The notes: a model not told the origin generated them from the letters alone. Numbered from the stretch's first letter, positions 47,540-56,467 are shown. The stretch is 64,000 nucleotides of DNA from Sphingobium chlorophenolicum (GCF_000722875.1 NZ_JFHR01000024.1:1-64000), one strand, 5' to 3'. Translations and numbers: made by a program.

Positions 47540-48829
47540 GGGCCGCCGCAAGCTCAGCATGACGCGCAGCCCCGGCCCATTGTCCGCTAGCGTCACCGCG
47601 CCATGGTGCAGCCGCGCCACCGCCTCCACCAGCGATAGGCCCAGTCCCGATCCGGGCTTGCCCCGCGCCGGGTCGAGCCGCCCGAAACGCTTGAGCGCGG
47701 CGGCGTGGCTTTCCGCCGGGATGCCGGGACCATTGTCCGCCACGACGATCAGCAAATGGCCGTCCTCCAGCGCGGCGCTTAGCGCGATGCCGTCGCCGCC
47801 CTCTGCATAGTGAAGCGCATTTTCGATGAGGTTGGCGAGCGACTGGCTCACCAGTTCGCGGTGCAGCGGAAAGACCAGGGCATCGGGCGCGGCAATCGTC
47901 AGGGCAAAGCCGCTATCCTCCACCAGCGGGCCATATACCTCCCCCACGTCGCGCAGCAATTCCCCGACATCGGTGTCGCGCAGCAGATCGCCGCCGAAGC
48001 CCGCCTCGGTCCGGCTGAACAGCAGCGCGGTGGTCAGCATGGAGCGCAGCGTCTGCGCCTCCTGATGCACCCTTTCCAGCGCGTCGAGCGCCGTGTCGTC
48101 GCGGGTCTGGGCGCTGGCCTGCTCCACGACGGAGATCAGGCGCGTCACCGGGGATTTCAGGTCATGGGCCAGCCCGTCGGTCATCATGCGAAGCTGCGTC
48201 ACCAGCGCGTCGATCCGTTCCAGCATGGCGTTGATCGACGCGCCCAGCCGGTCGAAGGCGTCGCCGCTGCCGTCGGTCGGCACTCGCCGGTCGAGCGCGC
48301 CGACCGCGACGTCATTGGCGGTCTGCGCGATGTCCGACACCTGCCGCGCCAATATGCGGCCCAGCATGATCGCACCGCCCAGCGCCAGCACCAGGCTCAT
48401 GATGAAGGCGACGCTCAGCGCCTCTTCATAGATGCGGGCCAGTTGCAGGCTGTTGGAAATGACCATGCCGGTCAGCAGCCGGTCGCCGTTTTTCAGCCGC
48501 ACGGGGATAACGCCGGTCGGCTCCGGCTCGTCGCGGCCGACGCGGTAGAGCGACATTATCCGCCAGCGCCCGTCGGCGGACAGGCCCGCGGGCCATGCGC
48601 CCAGATTGCCGCCCGCCGGCCGCCCCGCCGCGTCGGTCAGCAGCAGCACGGCGCGCTCCCCCTCCACGCTGCGGAAGCGGCGCGCCATCTCGCCCCGCAG
48701 CGCCGCCGCGCCGCCGCTGTGGTAGAGGGAGAGCAGGTCGTCGCGGGCATCCTCCACCGCCTGCCGGTCGGCGGCGACGACGGTGCGCTGGCTCGCCTGC
48801 TGGACGAACAGGAGCACGCCCCCCGTCAC
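47537..48829 (-). CDS. sensor histidine kinase, N-terminus unresolved
   Basis: This is at least 430 residues: a periplasmic sensor part (about 10-125), a membrane helix (about 138-156), HAMP, a dimerisation helix with the phospho-acceptor in GLAHDLKSPVTR, and an ATPase domain with ADNGPGIP and GSGLGLSLV. It should phosphorylate the adjoining OmpR-type regulator. The first usable start is GTG 48829, inside a hydrophobic segment. The frame stays open to 48961 without ATG, GTG or TTG, and that upstream stretch encodes a basic patch and the first half of the helix. The original start may be lost. The stop is supplied by element R6. Confidence 0.85.
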   Translation of the reverse strand: MTGGVLLFVQQASQRTVVAADRQAVEDARDDLLSLYHSGGAAALRGEMARRFRSVEGERAVLLLTDAAGRPAGGNLGAWPAGLSADGRWRIMSLYRVGRDEPEPTGVIPVRLKNGDRLLTGMVISNSLQLARIYEEALSVAFIMSLVLALGGAIMLGRILARQVSDIAQTANDVAVGALDRRVPTDGSGDAFDRLGASINAMLERIDALVTQLRMMTDGLAHDLKSPVTRLISVVEQASAQTRDDTALDALERVHQEAQTLRSMLTTALLFSRTEAGFGGDLLRDTDVGELLRDVGEVYGPLVEDSGFALTIAAPDALVFPLHRELVSQSLANLIENALHYAEGGDGIALSAALEDGHLLIVVADNGPGIPAESHAAALKRFGRLDPARGKPGSGLGLSLVEAVARLHHGAVTLADNGPGLRVMLSLRRP

Positions 48830-48953
48830 CAGAAACTGGCAGAGAAAGGCCAGGCCGACGAAACGCCCGATGGTCGAGCGGGCAAAGCCGAACCGGCGGC
48901 GGGAGGGAGGGGGCTTAGCGATTGCTAACGGGCCTTTTTGGGGAAGAGCGTGC

Positions 48954-49100
48954 CTATCCTATTCCTCCCCATCGGTAGATGGGGAGGGGGACCGCCGCTG
49001 AAAGCGGTGGTGGAGGGGAAGGGGCACGACCTCCGATTTTCCCCTCCACCACTCGCTTCGCGAGCGGTCCCCCTCCCCACGCTTCGCGTAGGGAGGATTG
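48954..49100 (+). repeat. MITE-like element core R7 inside a two-component operon
   Basis: This is the core of the element (both nested inverted pairs, with CGCTGAAAGCG and CGCTTCGCGAGCG hairpins) and has no terminal inverted repeats. It lies between the response regulator gene and the histidine kinase frame on the same strand, so transcription of the kinase must cross it. Confidence 0.75.
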
Positions 49101-49124
49101 AGAACGTCCGCCATTAGCCACACC

Positions 49125-49811
49125 CTAACTCTCCGGCCCCAGCCGATACCCCATGCCGCGCACCGTATGCAGCAGCGGCTTGCCGCCGCCCTCATCCAGC
49201 TTGCGGCGCAGGCGGCTGACATGGACGTCGATGACGTTGGTGCCGGGATCGAAATGATAGTCCCACACCCCCTCCAGCAACATGGTCCGCGTCACCACCT
49301 GATCGGGATGGCGCAGGAAGAATTCCAGCAGCCGAAATTCGCGGGGTTGCAAGTCGACGGTGCGCGACCCCCGCTTCACCCGGCGGGACAGCAGGTCCAT
49401 CTCCAGATCGTCATGGCGCAGATGGGTGACCACCGCGCTGCCGCTGCCGCCCCGGCGCAGCAGCAACTGCACCCGCGCCAGCAACTCCGCAAAGGCGAAG
49501 GGCTTCACCAGATAATCGTCCGCGCCGCTGGTCAGCCCCTCCACCCGGTCCTCCGGCGTGCCGAGGGCAGACAGGATGATGACGGGCGTCTCTATCCCGG
49601 CGGCGCGCAGGGCCTTCAGCATCGCCATGCCGTCCATCGCGGGCATCATCCGGTCCAGAATGATCGCGCCGAAGCTGCCGTCGCTCGCCAGGAACAGGCC
49701 GTCGCGACCATTGTCGGCCCGGTCGACGGTGAAGCCCGCCTCGCCCATGCCCTTGGCGACATAGGCGGCGGTGTCCGCATCATCCTCCACCACCAATATC
49801 TTGTGGCTCAT
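49125..49811 (-). CDS. OmpR-family response regulator
   Basis: This is a 228-residue regulator. The receiver domain (1-120) shows VVEDDAD, the phospho-accepting Asp in ILDRMMPAMDG and the Lys in YLVKPF. The winged-helix DNA-binding domain (about 130-225) has LQPREFRLLEFFLRHPDQVVTR and TNVIDVHVSRLRRKLD. It pairs with the histidine kinase downstream and overlaps the PDZ gene by four bases. Targets are unknown, though the adjacent polysaccharide synthase is a candidate. Confidence 0.94.
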   Translation of the reverse strand: MSHKILVVEDDADTAAYVAKGMGEAGFTVDRADNGRDGLFLASDGSFGAIILDRMMPAMDGMAMLKALRAAGIETPVIILSALGTPEDRVEGLTSGADDYLVKPFAFAELLARVQLLLRRGGSGSAVVTHLRHDDLEMDLLSRRVKRGSRTVDLQPREFRLLEFFLRHPDQVVTRTMLLEGVWDYHFDPGTNVIDVHVSRLRRKLDEGGGKPLLHTVRGMGYRLGPES

Positions 49812-50224
49812 CGTCCCCCTTCCGGCCGGTCCAGCATCACCACGCGCATCCGGTCCGCATGTTTCAGCCCCAGCGCTATGCGCGGCTGGCTATGGTGTAA
49901 CAGATAGGCGCTGGCCTGATCCAGCGACCTGATCGGCATGCCGTCCAGGCTGACGACGCCGTCGCCGACGCTGATGCCCAGCCGCGCCGCCTGGCCGTCC
50001 GTCTCCATGCTGGTGACGATGACGCCCGGACGCCCCTCCGCCGGATCGCCATCCATAAGGGTCACGCCGGGCAGGGCGCGGGCCTTGGCCGCCATCGCCT
50101 CCATCCGCTCCTCCGCCGCGTGGCGCGCATGCAGGAAGAAGGCGCTGCTCATCGCCATGGCGCAGAGCGCAAGGGCGGCCAGCAGCGCGCCCGATGCGGC
50201 GTTGCTCAGTCTCTGCCGGGCCAT
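49808..50224 (-). CDS. single-pass PDZ-domain protein
   Basis: This is a protein of 138 residues with an N-terminal membrane helix (about 12-35) and a periplasmic PDZ domain (about 62-130) containing VSLDGMPIRSLDQASAYL. There is no protease domain. It could bind C-termini of envelope proteins and feed a signal to the kinase. It is coupled by a 4-bp overlap to the response regulator gene. An alternative start at 50269 would add 15 residues. Confidence 0.8.
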   Translation of the reverse strand: MARQRLSNAASGALLAALALCAMAMSSAFFLHARHAAEERMEAMAAKARALPGVTLMDGDPAEGRPGVIVTSMETDGQAARLGISVGDGVVSLDGMPIRSLDQASAYLLHHSQPRIALGLKHADRMRVVMLDRPEGGR

Positions 50225-50286
50225 GGCGTGGCTTTCATGGGGTGCAGGATGGGCGATGGGCCGGGCCAAGTCATGTTAAGCTTTGT

Positions 50287-53200
50287 TCATGCCCCGGATG
50301 GAACGGCCGGGGCCGCGACCCGCCCGCTCCGCTCCAGCTTGCCCCAGCCCACGACCCAGCCGCCAATGGCCGACGCGATGGCCCGCACCACCACCCAATA
50401 CATGATCTGGCGATAGACGAAGCGCTGCGCCACCAGCAGATGCGGCGGATAGCGCGCATCCCGATTGTCGAGCGCGTAGGCGACCCAGCCGCAAAGGACG
50501 TCGATGCCGGTGAAGGCCAGCCAGTAAACGCCCATGGTCCACACGTCGTTGCTGGTCTGCGCCCAGCCATGCTGGTTCACCCGGACGATGGTGCCGACGA
50601 TCGACGTGATCAGCGCCAGATCGATCAGCGGGGAAATGGCGGCGAACATGATCTGGAACAGCCACGCCTGCGGCAGTCCCACCAGCGCAAGGCCGGTGGG
50701 CCGCCGGTCGCGCAGGATGCGGCGATGCTTCCACAGGCATTGCAGCGTGCCGAACGCCCAGCGATAGCGCTGCTTGGCGAGCGCCCGGAAGCTTTCCGGC
50801 GCTTCGGTCCAGGCGACGGCTTCGGGATCGAAGGTGACGCGCCAGCCCGCCCGCTGGATCGCGATGGTCAGGTCCTGATCCTCCGCCAGCGTATTTTCGG
50901 GATAGCCGCCGACCGCGTCCAGCGCCGCCCGCCGCCACGCGCCGACCGCGCCCGGCACTACGGTCATGGCGTCGAACCCGGCCAGCGCCCGGCGCTCCAG
51001 ATTCTGCGCCGTGATATATTCCACCGCCTGCCAGCGGGTGACGAGGTTGACGCGATTGCCCACCCGCGCATCGCCCGCGACCGCGCCGATGGCCGGGTCC
51101 GCGAACCAGCGGGCCAGACGGGCGATGGTTTGCGGCTCGAACTGGGTGTCGGCGTCCAGCGCGATGACGATCTCTCCCGTCGCCTGCGCCAGCGCCCGGT
51201 TCAGCGCCGCCGCCTTGCCGCCATTCTGGAGCGTCAGCAGCGTCACGCGGGGATCGTCGGCAAAGGCCCGCGCCACGATGGCGCTGGTGGCGTCCTTCGA
51301 CCCGTCGTCCGCGACGATCAGTTGCAGGCCCGGATAGTGGCTGGCCAGCACCCGCCGCACCGAGGATTCGATGACCCGCGCTTCATTATAGGCGGGGATG
51401 ATGACGGAGACGGTCGGCTGATGGTCCGGCGGCACGGGGCGGCCGCGCCGCGCCTGGAACCAGGCAAGGAAAGTCATCAACACCGCCCGCGCCAGCCCCA
51501 GCGAAATGGCGACATAGAATATCCACCCCAGCAGCGCGGACAGCGCCGCCAGCCCCACGAACACGGCGACGTCGACCCGCACCGCCAGCAGGTCGTCGGC
51601 CCTGACCGGCGGCATGGCGGCGTCCTGCGGAAGCCCGGCAAGCTGCGACACCGGCACGAAGCGATAGCCCTCCGCCCGAAGCTGCGCGATGATGCGGGGC
51701 AGCGCCGTCACCGTCTGCGACCGTTCGCCGCCGCCATCATGCAGCAGGACGATATTTTCGGAGCGGTCTGCACTGGCCGCATGCACCTGATCGATCACCT
51801 GCCGCACGATGGCGTCGGCGCCGGGGCGCTGCCAGTCATTGGGGTCGACGTGCAGGCCGACCACCGTATAGCCCAGTTTCTGCGCGGCCAGCGCCGGTTC
51901 CAGTTCGTCCGCCGTGGTCGGCTCCGCATCCCCGAAATAGGGTGCGCGGAACAGCCGCATGCCGCGCCCGGTATAGGCCTGCACCAGCCGCTGCGTGGCG
52001 TTGAGCTGCAACCGGGTCGGCTCCTCCGACCAAGTGGCCAGATTGGGATGGTCGTAGGTGTGGTTGCCGATCTCATCCCCGTCCGCGACGATCCGTTGCA
52101 GCAGCCCCGGATGTTCCAGCGCATTTTCCCCGATCACGAAGAAGGTCGCGGGCGTGCGCGTGCGTTCCAGCACCTTCAATATCTGCGGCGTCCATTGCGC
52201 GTCCGGCCCGTCGTCGAAGGTCAGCGCCAGCATCCTGCGGTCCTGCCCGCCGGTGCGCCGCACCTGATAGGGCGTCGGCATCGCGCCGTAGCTTTCATGC
52301 TCGATCGCCCCCTGCGGTCCGAAGGCGATGGCGCGACGCCCCTCCGTCGGGGTGGCGGTGATGCGCAATATTTCGCCCGATCCCTCGACATCGGTGGTGA
52401 GCGTGCTGGCCATGGCGCCCAGCTTCGGGCGGCCGCCATTGCGCCAGGCGGTCAGGTCCGCCCAGATGCCGGGGTCTTCGCTGCCCAGCCGCCACAGCGC
52501 GACGCTCTCTATGCCCAGCCGCTTCAGCACCAGCAGTTGGTTCCAGTTTGCGGCGGCGTCCAGCATCCAGATCCGGTGGCGCTGCCCCGCCTCGTCATAG
52601 GCGAAGCCCGCATTGCCGCTGGCCGTGTCGTAGAGCGGGCGCGCATCGCTGTCATGCGCGGCCAGCCAGGCTTCGTCCAGCGACAGCGCGTCGGCGGTTC
52701 CGCCATGCCAGTCATAGGCATAGCTGCCGAGCGCGACGACGATATGATCTGCGCCGATTTCCCGCAGCGCGGCCTGGGCCTGCCGCGCAAACCAGTCCTG
52801 CGCGGCGATGGGGCCGGGCTGGCCGCCCTGCCAATGCTGGTCGTAATCCATCAGGATCACCCGATCCGCCACGGCGGCGAAACGGGCCAGCGGCCACCCC
52901 TCCTCGCCCGCCGGGACGGTCAGCGCGATCTTCGCGCCATGCGGCAGGGCGGCGCGCAGCATGCGCAGGAAGCGCAGATAGGCGGGCATGGCGCCGGGCG
53001 GCAGCGCTTCGAAATCCATGACCGCGCCCGCCTCATGCCGCCGGGCGACGAGCGCGCCGATCTGCCCGGCCAGCGCCTGCGCCGCGGCGGGATCGCGCAA
53101 CAGTCGCTCCGTCCCCGCGCCGTTCCATCCATCCTGCCCCAGATTCTGGACCATCGGCAGCACTTTGGGCGGATGCGGCATGGCGGCGATCATGCGGTCG

Positions 53201-53616
53201 AACGCCGGATCGGCAACGACATGGACCGGCCTACCCGGCCCCGCCACATTGACGAGCGCGGGCACCACCCAGTCAAGCTGCCCGACATGGCGGCGCAGCG
53301 ACGCGATGCTGCTTTCCTCCCCCGGCACATAGAATCCGACATTCAGCGGCTTGGCCTGGGTGGGATGCCTGCCCCAATGCGGCAGCCATCGGGCGATATC
53401 CCGGCGCAGGCTGGAAATGCCCGACAGGCGCGCCGCGTGCGGCTGGGGAAGGGGCAGGGCCAGGTCGCCTTCCGAAGGCACGGCGACCAGCGTGGTGGCA
53501 AAGGCGATGGCGGCCAGCAGGATCAGCAGCAACCCGCCCGCCAGCAGACGCCGCGCCCAAAGCCCCCTGCGGCCGGTGGGATCGAAGAAGATCGGTCTGC
53601 TCATGCCTAGCGCCAT
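50287..53616 (-). CDS. GH18-like / NodB deacetylase / GT2 synthase fusion
   Basis: This is a protein of about 1,109 residues. After an N-terminal helix (about 24-46) comes a GH18-like domain (about 90-400) with a GAVMDFE acidic centre (near 199-204). Then a NodB polysaccharide deacetylase (about 460-660) follows with TFDDGPD, HTYDHPN, RAPYFGD and LLHDGGG. Then come two helices (about 680-718) and a processive GT2 domain with DDGS (771-774), DAD (822-824), EDQD (913-916) and QRYRW (950-954), and further helices. The fusion should make, deacetylate and perhaps cut a GlcNAc-type polymer. The start could be GTG 53619 or an ATG at 53604. Confidence 0.92.
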   Translation of the reverse strand: MALGMSRPIFFDPTGRRGLWARRLLAGGLLLILLAAIAFATTLVAVPSEGDLALPLPQPHAARLSGISSLRRDIARWLPHWGRHPTQAKPLNVGFYVPGEESSIASLRRHVGQLDWVVPALVNVAGPGRPVHVVADPAFDRMIAAMPHPPKVLPMVQNLGQDGWNGAGTERLLRDPAAAQALAGQIGALVARRHEAGAVMDFEALPPGAMPAYLRFLRMLRAALPHGAKIALTVPAGEEGWPLARFAAVADRVILMDYDQHWQGGQPGPIAAQDWFARQAQAALREIGADHIVVALGSYAYDWHGGTADALSLDEAWLAAHDSDARPLYDTASGNAGFAYDEAGQRHRIWMLDAAANWNQLLVLKRLGIESVALWRLGSEDPGIWADLTAWRNGGRPKLGAMASTLTTDVEGSGEILRITATPTEGRRAIAFGPQGAIEHESYGAMPTPYQVRRTGGQDRRMLALTFDDGPDAQWTPQILKVLERTRTPATFFVIGENALEHPGLLQRIVADGDEIGNHTYDHPNLATWSEEPTRLQLNATQRLVQAYTGRGMRLFRAPYFGDAEPTTADELEPALAAQKLGYTVVGLHVDPNDWQRPGADAIVRQVIDQVHAASADRSENIVLLHDGGGERSQTVTALPRIIAQLRAEGYRFVPVSQLAGLPQDAAMPPVRADDLLAVRVDVAVFVGLAALSALLGWIFYVAISLGLARAVLMTFLAWFQARRGRPVPPDHQPTVSVIIPAYNEARVIESSVRRVLASHYPGLQLIVADDGSKDATSAIVARAFADDPRVTLLTLQNGGKAAALNRALAQATGEIVIALDADTQFEPQTIARLARWFADPAIGAVAGDARVGNRVNLVTRWQAVEYITAQNLERRALAGFDAMTVVPGAVGAWRRAALDAVGGYPENTLAEDQDLTIAIQRAGWRVTFDPEAVAWTEAPESFRALAKQRYRWAFGTLQCLWKHRRILRDRRPTGLALVGLPQAWLFQIMFAAISPLIDLALITSIVGTIVRVNQHGWAQTSNDVWTMGVYWLAFTGIDVLCGWVAYALDNRDARYPPHLLVAQRFVYRQIMYWVVVRAIASAIGGWVVGWGKLERSGRVAAPAVPSGA

Positions 53617-53856
53617 CACCCTGTTTCGCAGCGCCGCCTTTACGCGCCGCCGCCTGCCGAGCCGATGAGCCGTTCATGAAATATCGGTCATGTAGGACGT
53701 GGACGGGATTCGGCGCCCATCCTCCCGTTTCGAACCTCAGGCCGCATGGGGCTGTTCCAGCCCTTTTCACCCCCAAGAACCAGTAAAGCCCGAAGACAAA
53801 TTTCCAATTGCCTTTGCGGGTCGCCTGATCAGGGGCCTCGTCCTATAAGGGGTCGC

Positions 53857-54357
53857 ATGACCGCCCTGCCGCTGATCCTGATCTTCCTGACCACCGTCGC
53901 CGCGATGGAGGGTTTCGCCTATGTCATGCACCGCTGGGTGATGCACGGGCCGGGCTGGTTCCTGCATGCCAGCCACCACCGCCCGCGCAATGGCCGGTGG
54001 GAAGCGAACGACCTTTATTTCGTGATCTTCGCCATGCCCTCGATCCTGTTGCTGCTGGGCGGCGTGCAATGGCATTGGGGCGACTGGGCGACCGCTTGCG
54101 GCGCGGGGATCGCGGCCTATGGCGCCATTTATCTCGGCTTCCACGACATCATCGTGCATCGCCGCGTCGCGCACCGCTATGTCCCGCGCTCTTCCTATAT
54201 GAAGCGGATCGTCCAGGCCCACCGGCTGCATCATGCGGTGGAAAGCAAAGAGGGCTGCGTCAGCTTCGGCTTCCTGATGGCGCCCCGGCCGGAAGCGCTG
54301 AAACGGGAACTGGGGAGGAAAGGCGAGGCTGTCCTGCGCGGGGCCAAGGGGGGCTGA
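53857..54357 (+). CDS. crtZ: beta-carotene hydroxylase
   Basis: This is a 166-residue membrane di-iron hydroxylase that adds 3-hydroxyl groups to beta-ionone rings (beta-carotene to zeaxanthin). The histidine clusters HRWVMHG, HASHHRPR, HRRVAHR and HRLHH are intact. The ATG at 53857 was chosen because the sequence before it has no membrane or His motif. The hydroxylated carotenoid fits the yellow pigments common in sphingomonads. No other crt gene lies here. Confidence 0.93.
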   Translation: MTALPLILIFLTTVAAMEGFAYVMHRWVMHGPGWFLHASHHRPRNGRWEANDLYFVIFAMPSILLLLGGVQWHWGDWATACGAGIAAYGAIYLGFHDIIVHRRVAHRYVPRSSYMKRIVQAHRLHHAVESKEGCVSFGFLMAPRPEALKRELGRKGEAVLRGAKGG

Positions 54358-54369
54358 ATGGGTGAAATG

Positions 54370-54486
54370 GGTGGAGAGCGGACCTATCCTGTTCCTCCCC
54401 ATCGATAGATGGGGAGGAACAGGATAGGTCCGGTAACCACCCAAATCACTCAGTCCGGCGAATCTTGAATTTTTCCACGCGGCTTA
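54370..54486 (-). mobile_element. MITE-like mini-element R8 with perfect hairpin
   Basis: Only the outer part of the element remains. Two perfect 25-nt arms (54379-54403 and 54408-54432) face each other across a GATA loop. The right terminus (GAATTTTTCCACGCGGCTTA) is like that of R3. The terminal bases form the TAA stop of the TetR gene. The hairpin may also terminate crtZ. Confidence 0.8.
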
Positions 54487-55236
54487 GCGAACGGGGAGTT
54501 GCACTGAAAAAGGCAGCGATTCGACATAAGAGCTTGCAGTCATCTCATGTATCTCAGCGGCGACCGCCAATATATTACGATATTCCCTGCCACGCGAAAC
54601 GCCCAACAACATGGTCAGAACGCTCATGACCAGTTCGTCGACGAAATGCGCATCGGATATTTCGCCCTTGGCCCATTTGGCGGCGATGAGCATCCGTTGT
54701 TCGTCCAGCGATTCTATCAGCCTCCCGCCTTCCACCCAGGAATGCAGGCTGGACGAGGCGACCAGCGATTCGATGTAGGGCGCTTGTATCAGGCTGAAAA
54801 TATCATGCAGCGTCCTGCGTAAACCGGGGTTGGCGCTCGCGCCGAAATAGAATCCGGTTATCGCCTTGATATAATTGGGGATGGCCAGATTGCGCGTGCC
54901 GACCGCCACCATGCGTTCGATCAGCCGATTGAGCGTGCCGGTCGCGCTGCGATAGGGGATGTGGCTTTCATAATCCTCGAAATAATCGAGGATGGCGGCC
55001 GCGATCAGGTCATCCTTGGCGCCGAAGGCATTGTATAATGTCTGTTTGGCGACCTCCGCCCGCTGGCACAGCGCGTCGATGCTGAAACCGTCAATGCCCT
55101 GTTCCGCCACCAGTTCGCGGGTCACGGCCAATATGCGCTTGCGCCGTTCCAGCATCGTGGCGCTGGCGTAGCGGTCCCCCCCCTGTTCCCGGATGGCCTG
55201 TCCCCGGCTGGCTCTCTTTTTGCCCGTCATGGTCAT
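54484..55236 (-). CDS. TetR family transcriptional regulator
   Basis: This is a 250-residue regulator. After a basic 30-residue leader the TetR helix-turn-helix spans about 32-78 (RILAVTRELVAEQGIDGFSIDALCQRAEVAKQTLY). The rest is a helical ligand-binding domain. It is divergent from a truncated CoA-transferase gene, with an imperfect 28-bp palindrome between them that is probably its operator. Its TAA stop lies in the end of repeat element R8. Confidence 0.92.
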   Translation of the reverse strand: MTMTGKKRASRGQAIREQGGDRYASATMLERRKRILAVTRELVAEQGIDGFSIDALCQRAEVAKQTLYNAFGAKDDLIAAAILDYFEDYESHIPYRSATGTLNRLIERMVAVGTRNLAIPNYIKAITGFYFGASANPGLRRTLHDIFSLIQAPYIESLVASSSLHSWVEGGRLIESLDEQRMLIAAKWAKGEISDAHFVDELVMSVLTMLLGVSRGREYRNILAVAAEIHEMTASSYVESLPFSVQLPVR

Positions 55237-55279
55237 GATTCATGGCGCAGTTTTCCGCGTTTGGCCAGTGGCGGAAGAC

Positions 55280-55307
55280 TGAAAATCAGAACGAAGTCTA
55301 ATTTTCA
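55280..55307. promoter_or_regulatory. probable TetR operator
   Basis: TGAAAATCAGA (55280-55290) and TCTAATTTTCA (55297-55307) are inverted repeats with one mismatch across a 6-bp centre. The site lies in the 131-bp gap between the divergent TetR and CoA-transferase starts. Confidence 0.65.
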
Positions 55308-55367
55308 TTGCGAGGGAGGCGTTAGGGGCATAGAAGCAGAGGGAACGAAAAAAGATGGGAGAGCGAT

Positions 55368-55515
55368 ATGGCAGGTCCGCTGGAGCATATTGTCGTCATA
55401 GAGGCCGCGCCGGTCATGCCCGGTTCGATCGCCGGAATGCTGCTGGCCGATCATGGCGCGCAGGTGATCAAGGTCGAACCGCGCGGCGGCGCCTTCTTCG
55501 CGCATGACCGAACCC
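55368..55515 (+). pseudogene. CaiB/BaiF CoA-transferase, 5' fragment
   Basis: The first about 46 codons match the N-terminus of class III CoA-transferases (GPLEHIVVIEAAPVMPGSIAG, ADHGAQVIKVEP). After HDRTLVD the similarity ends and the frame runs on to 55700 through unrelated sequence. A full gene would be about 400 codons. The break marks the left edge of the accessory region. The intact TetR and operator just upstream suggest this promoter once drove a full gene. Confidence 0.75.
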
Positions 55516-55678
55516 TGGTCGATGCCTGCGAGCTGGCACGAGAAGTCGGCCTGCTTCACCCCAACGGCGACCTTGGGACCACAGATCTGGCGCTCGTACA
55601 TGCCCCCGAGGAAGCGAGACGTGGGTTGATCCAGCGGATTTGCGCCGACGAAGCTGGGAGGCCGACGGACCGCAACTG

Positions 55679-55720
55679 GGGATCGATAATCGGCGGCTGA
55701 ACGGCAAGAACGGGTCGGTT
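55679..55720 (+). repeat. imperfect direct repeat left of the ECF41 module
   Basis: The stretch centred on AATCGGCGGCTGAA followed by an AA.GGGTCG block recurs in the same orientation at 58662-58703. Similar intergenic fragments are common in sphingomonads. The 55701-55898 gap contains no other recognisable feature. Confidence 0.45.
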
Positions 55721-55898
55721 TCGCCGGCAAGCGAACGACGGATCGTGGGACAAACCCGTCGCTCGCAGCTCGCCACTAAAACGATGGCTATCGGCAACAG
55801 CAGACACGCCGGCTTGGGATGGATGCCATCGCTGATTGACTTAGGCCGGTCGCCTGCCGTCGAAGGGGAAGCAACGGCATGCTCCCCCTTTCGCGAGC

Positions 55899-56354
55899 CT
55901 ATGGCTTCGCGGCGACCGGCAGGCGGAATGGCGCGCCGAGGCGATTGAACGCGTTCATCGCCGCGATCACTAGCGTGAGATCGACCAAGTCCTTTTCAGC
56001 AAAGGCGGCGGCAGCGGCGGCGTAGGCTTCGTCCGAAGCATGGGTCGTGCTGACATTGGTCACTTCCTCCGCCCAGGCCAACGCTGCTCGATACTGGTCA
56101 GAGAACAGGTGCGGCACCTCCGCCCAGACGGGGACGAGGGCAACCTTGTCGATCGCCATGGTCTTGAGCAGATCGCGCGTGTGCATATCGATGCAATGGG
56201 CGCAGCCGTTGATTTGCGACACTCGTAGAAAGACCAGATGGATCAGCTCTTCAGGAAGATCCGTCTTCCTGGTCACATAATGATGGATACCGAACAGAGC
56301 CTTGGCGCCCTCGGGCGCGATTTTCGACCAGTTCAAACGCTTCATCTCGGCCAT
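55899..56354 (-). CDS. carboxymuconolactone decarboxylase-like (AhpD-type) protein
   Basis: This is a 151-residue helical protein with the AhpD-like CAHCIDMHTRD motif (CxxC plus His), typical of alkylhydroperoxidase-type members. Probably a thiol-dependent peroxidase-like enzyme, with the true substrate unknown. A strong ECF41-type promoter (TGTCACG-N16-CGTC) lies on its strand 48-74 bp upstream of the start. It is divergent from the oxidoreductase-DoxX-sigma operon and is the typical CMD partner of an ECF41 sigma factor. Confidence 0.92.
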   Translation of the reverse strand: MAEMKRLNWSKIAPEGAKALFGIHHYVTRKTDLPEELIHLVFLRVSQINGCAHCIDMHTRDLLKTMAIDKVALVPVWAEVPHLFSDQYRAALAWAEEVTNVSTTHASDEAYAAAAAAFAEKDLVDLTLVIAAMNAFNRLGAPFRLPVAAKP

Positions 56355-56401
56355 GCTGCTTTCCCTCGTAATCGGCGCCGAGCATCGGCGCTCGCTGACT
56401 T

Positions 56402-56428
56402 GACGACGTAGGCGGGTGCATCGTGACA
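56402..56428 (-). promoter_or_regulatory. ECF41-type promoter for the CMD gene
   Basis: Read on the minus strand the sequence is TGTCACG, 16 bases, CGTC. The family consensus as I recall it is TGTCACA-N16-CGTC, so this differs at one base of the -35 element. Confidence 0.8.
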
Positions 56429-56467
56429 TCATGGGCGTAGATATTTTTCGTTCCCGCCTTCGTCCCA

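Noticed and set aside
50194..53610. 1,138-codon open frame on the plus strand opposite the GH18-NodB-GT2 gene
   Set aside because: It is the antisense of a strongly supported gene, rich in Arg, Gln, His and Pro, with no domain. Long antisense frames are expected at this GC content.
55305..55730. 141-codon minus-strand frame between the TetR gene and the CMD gene
   Set aside because: It overlaps the CoA-transferase fragment and the TetR operator and shows no recognisable family. I could not rule out a remnant gene in 55520-55800, but the support is too weak to list.
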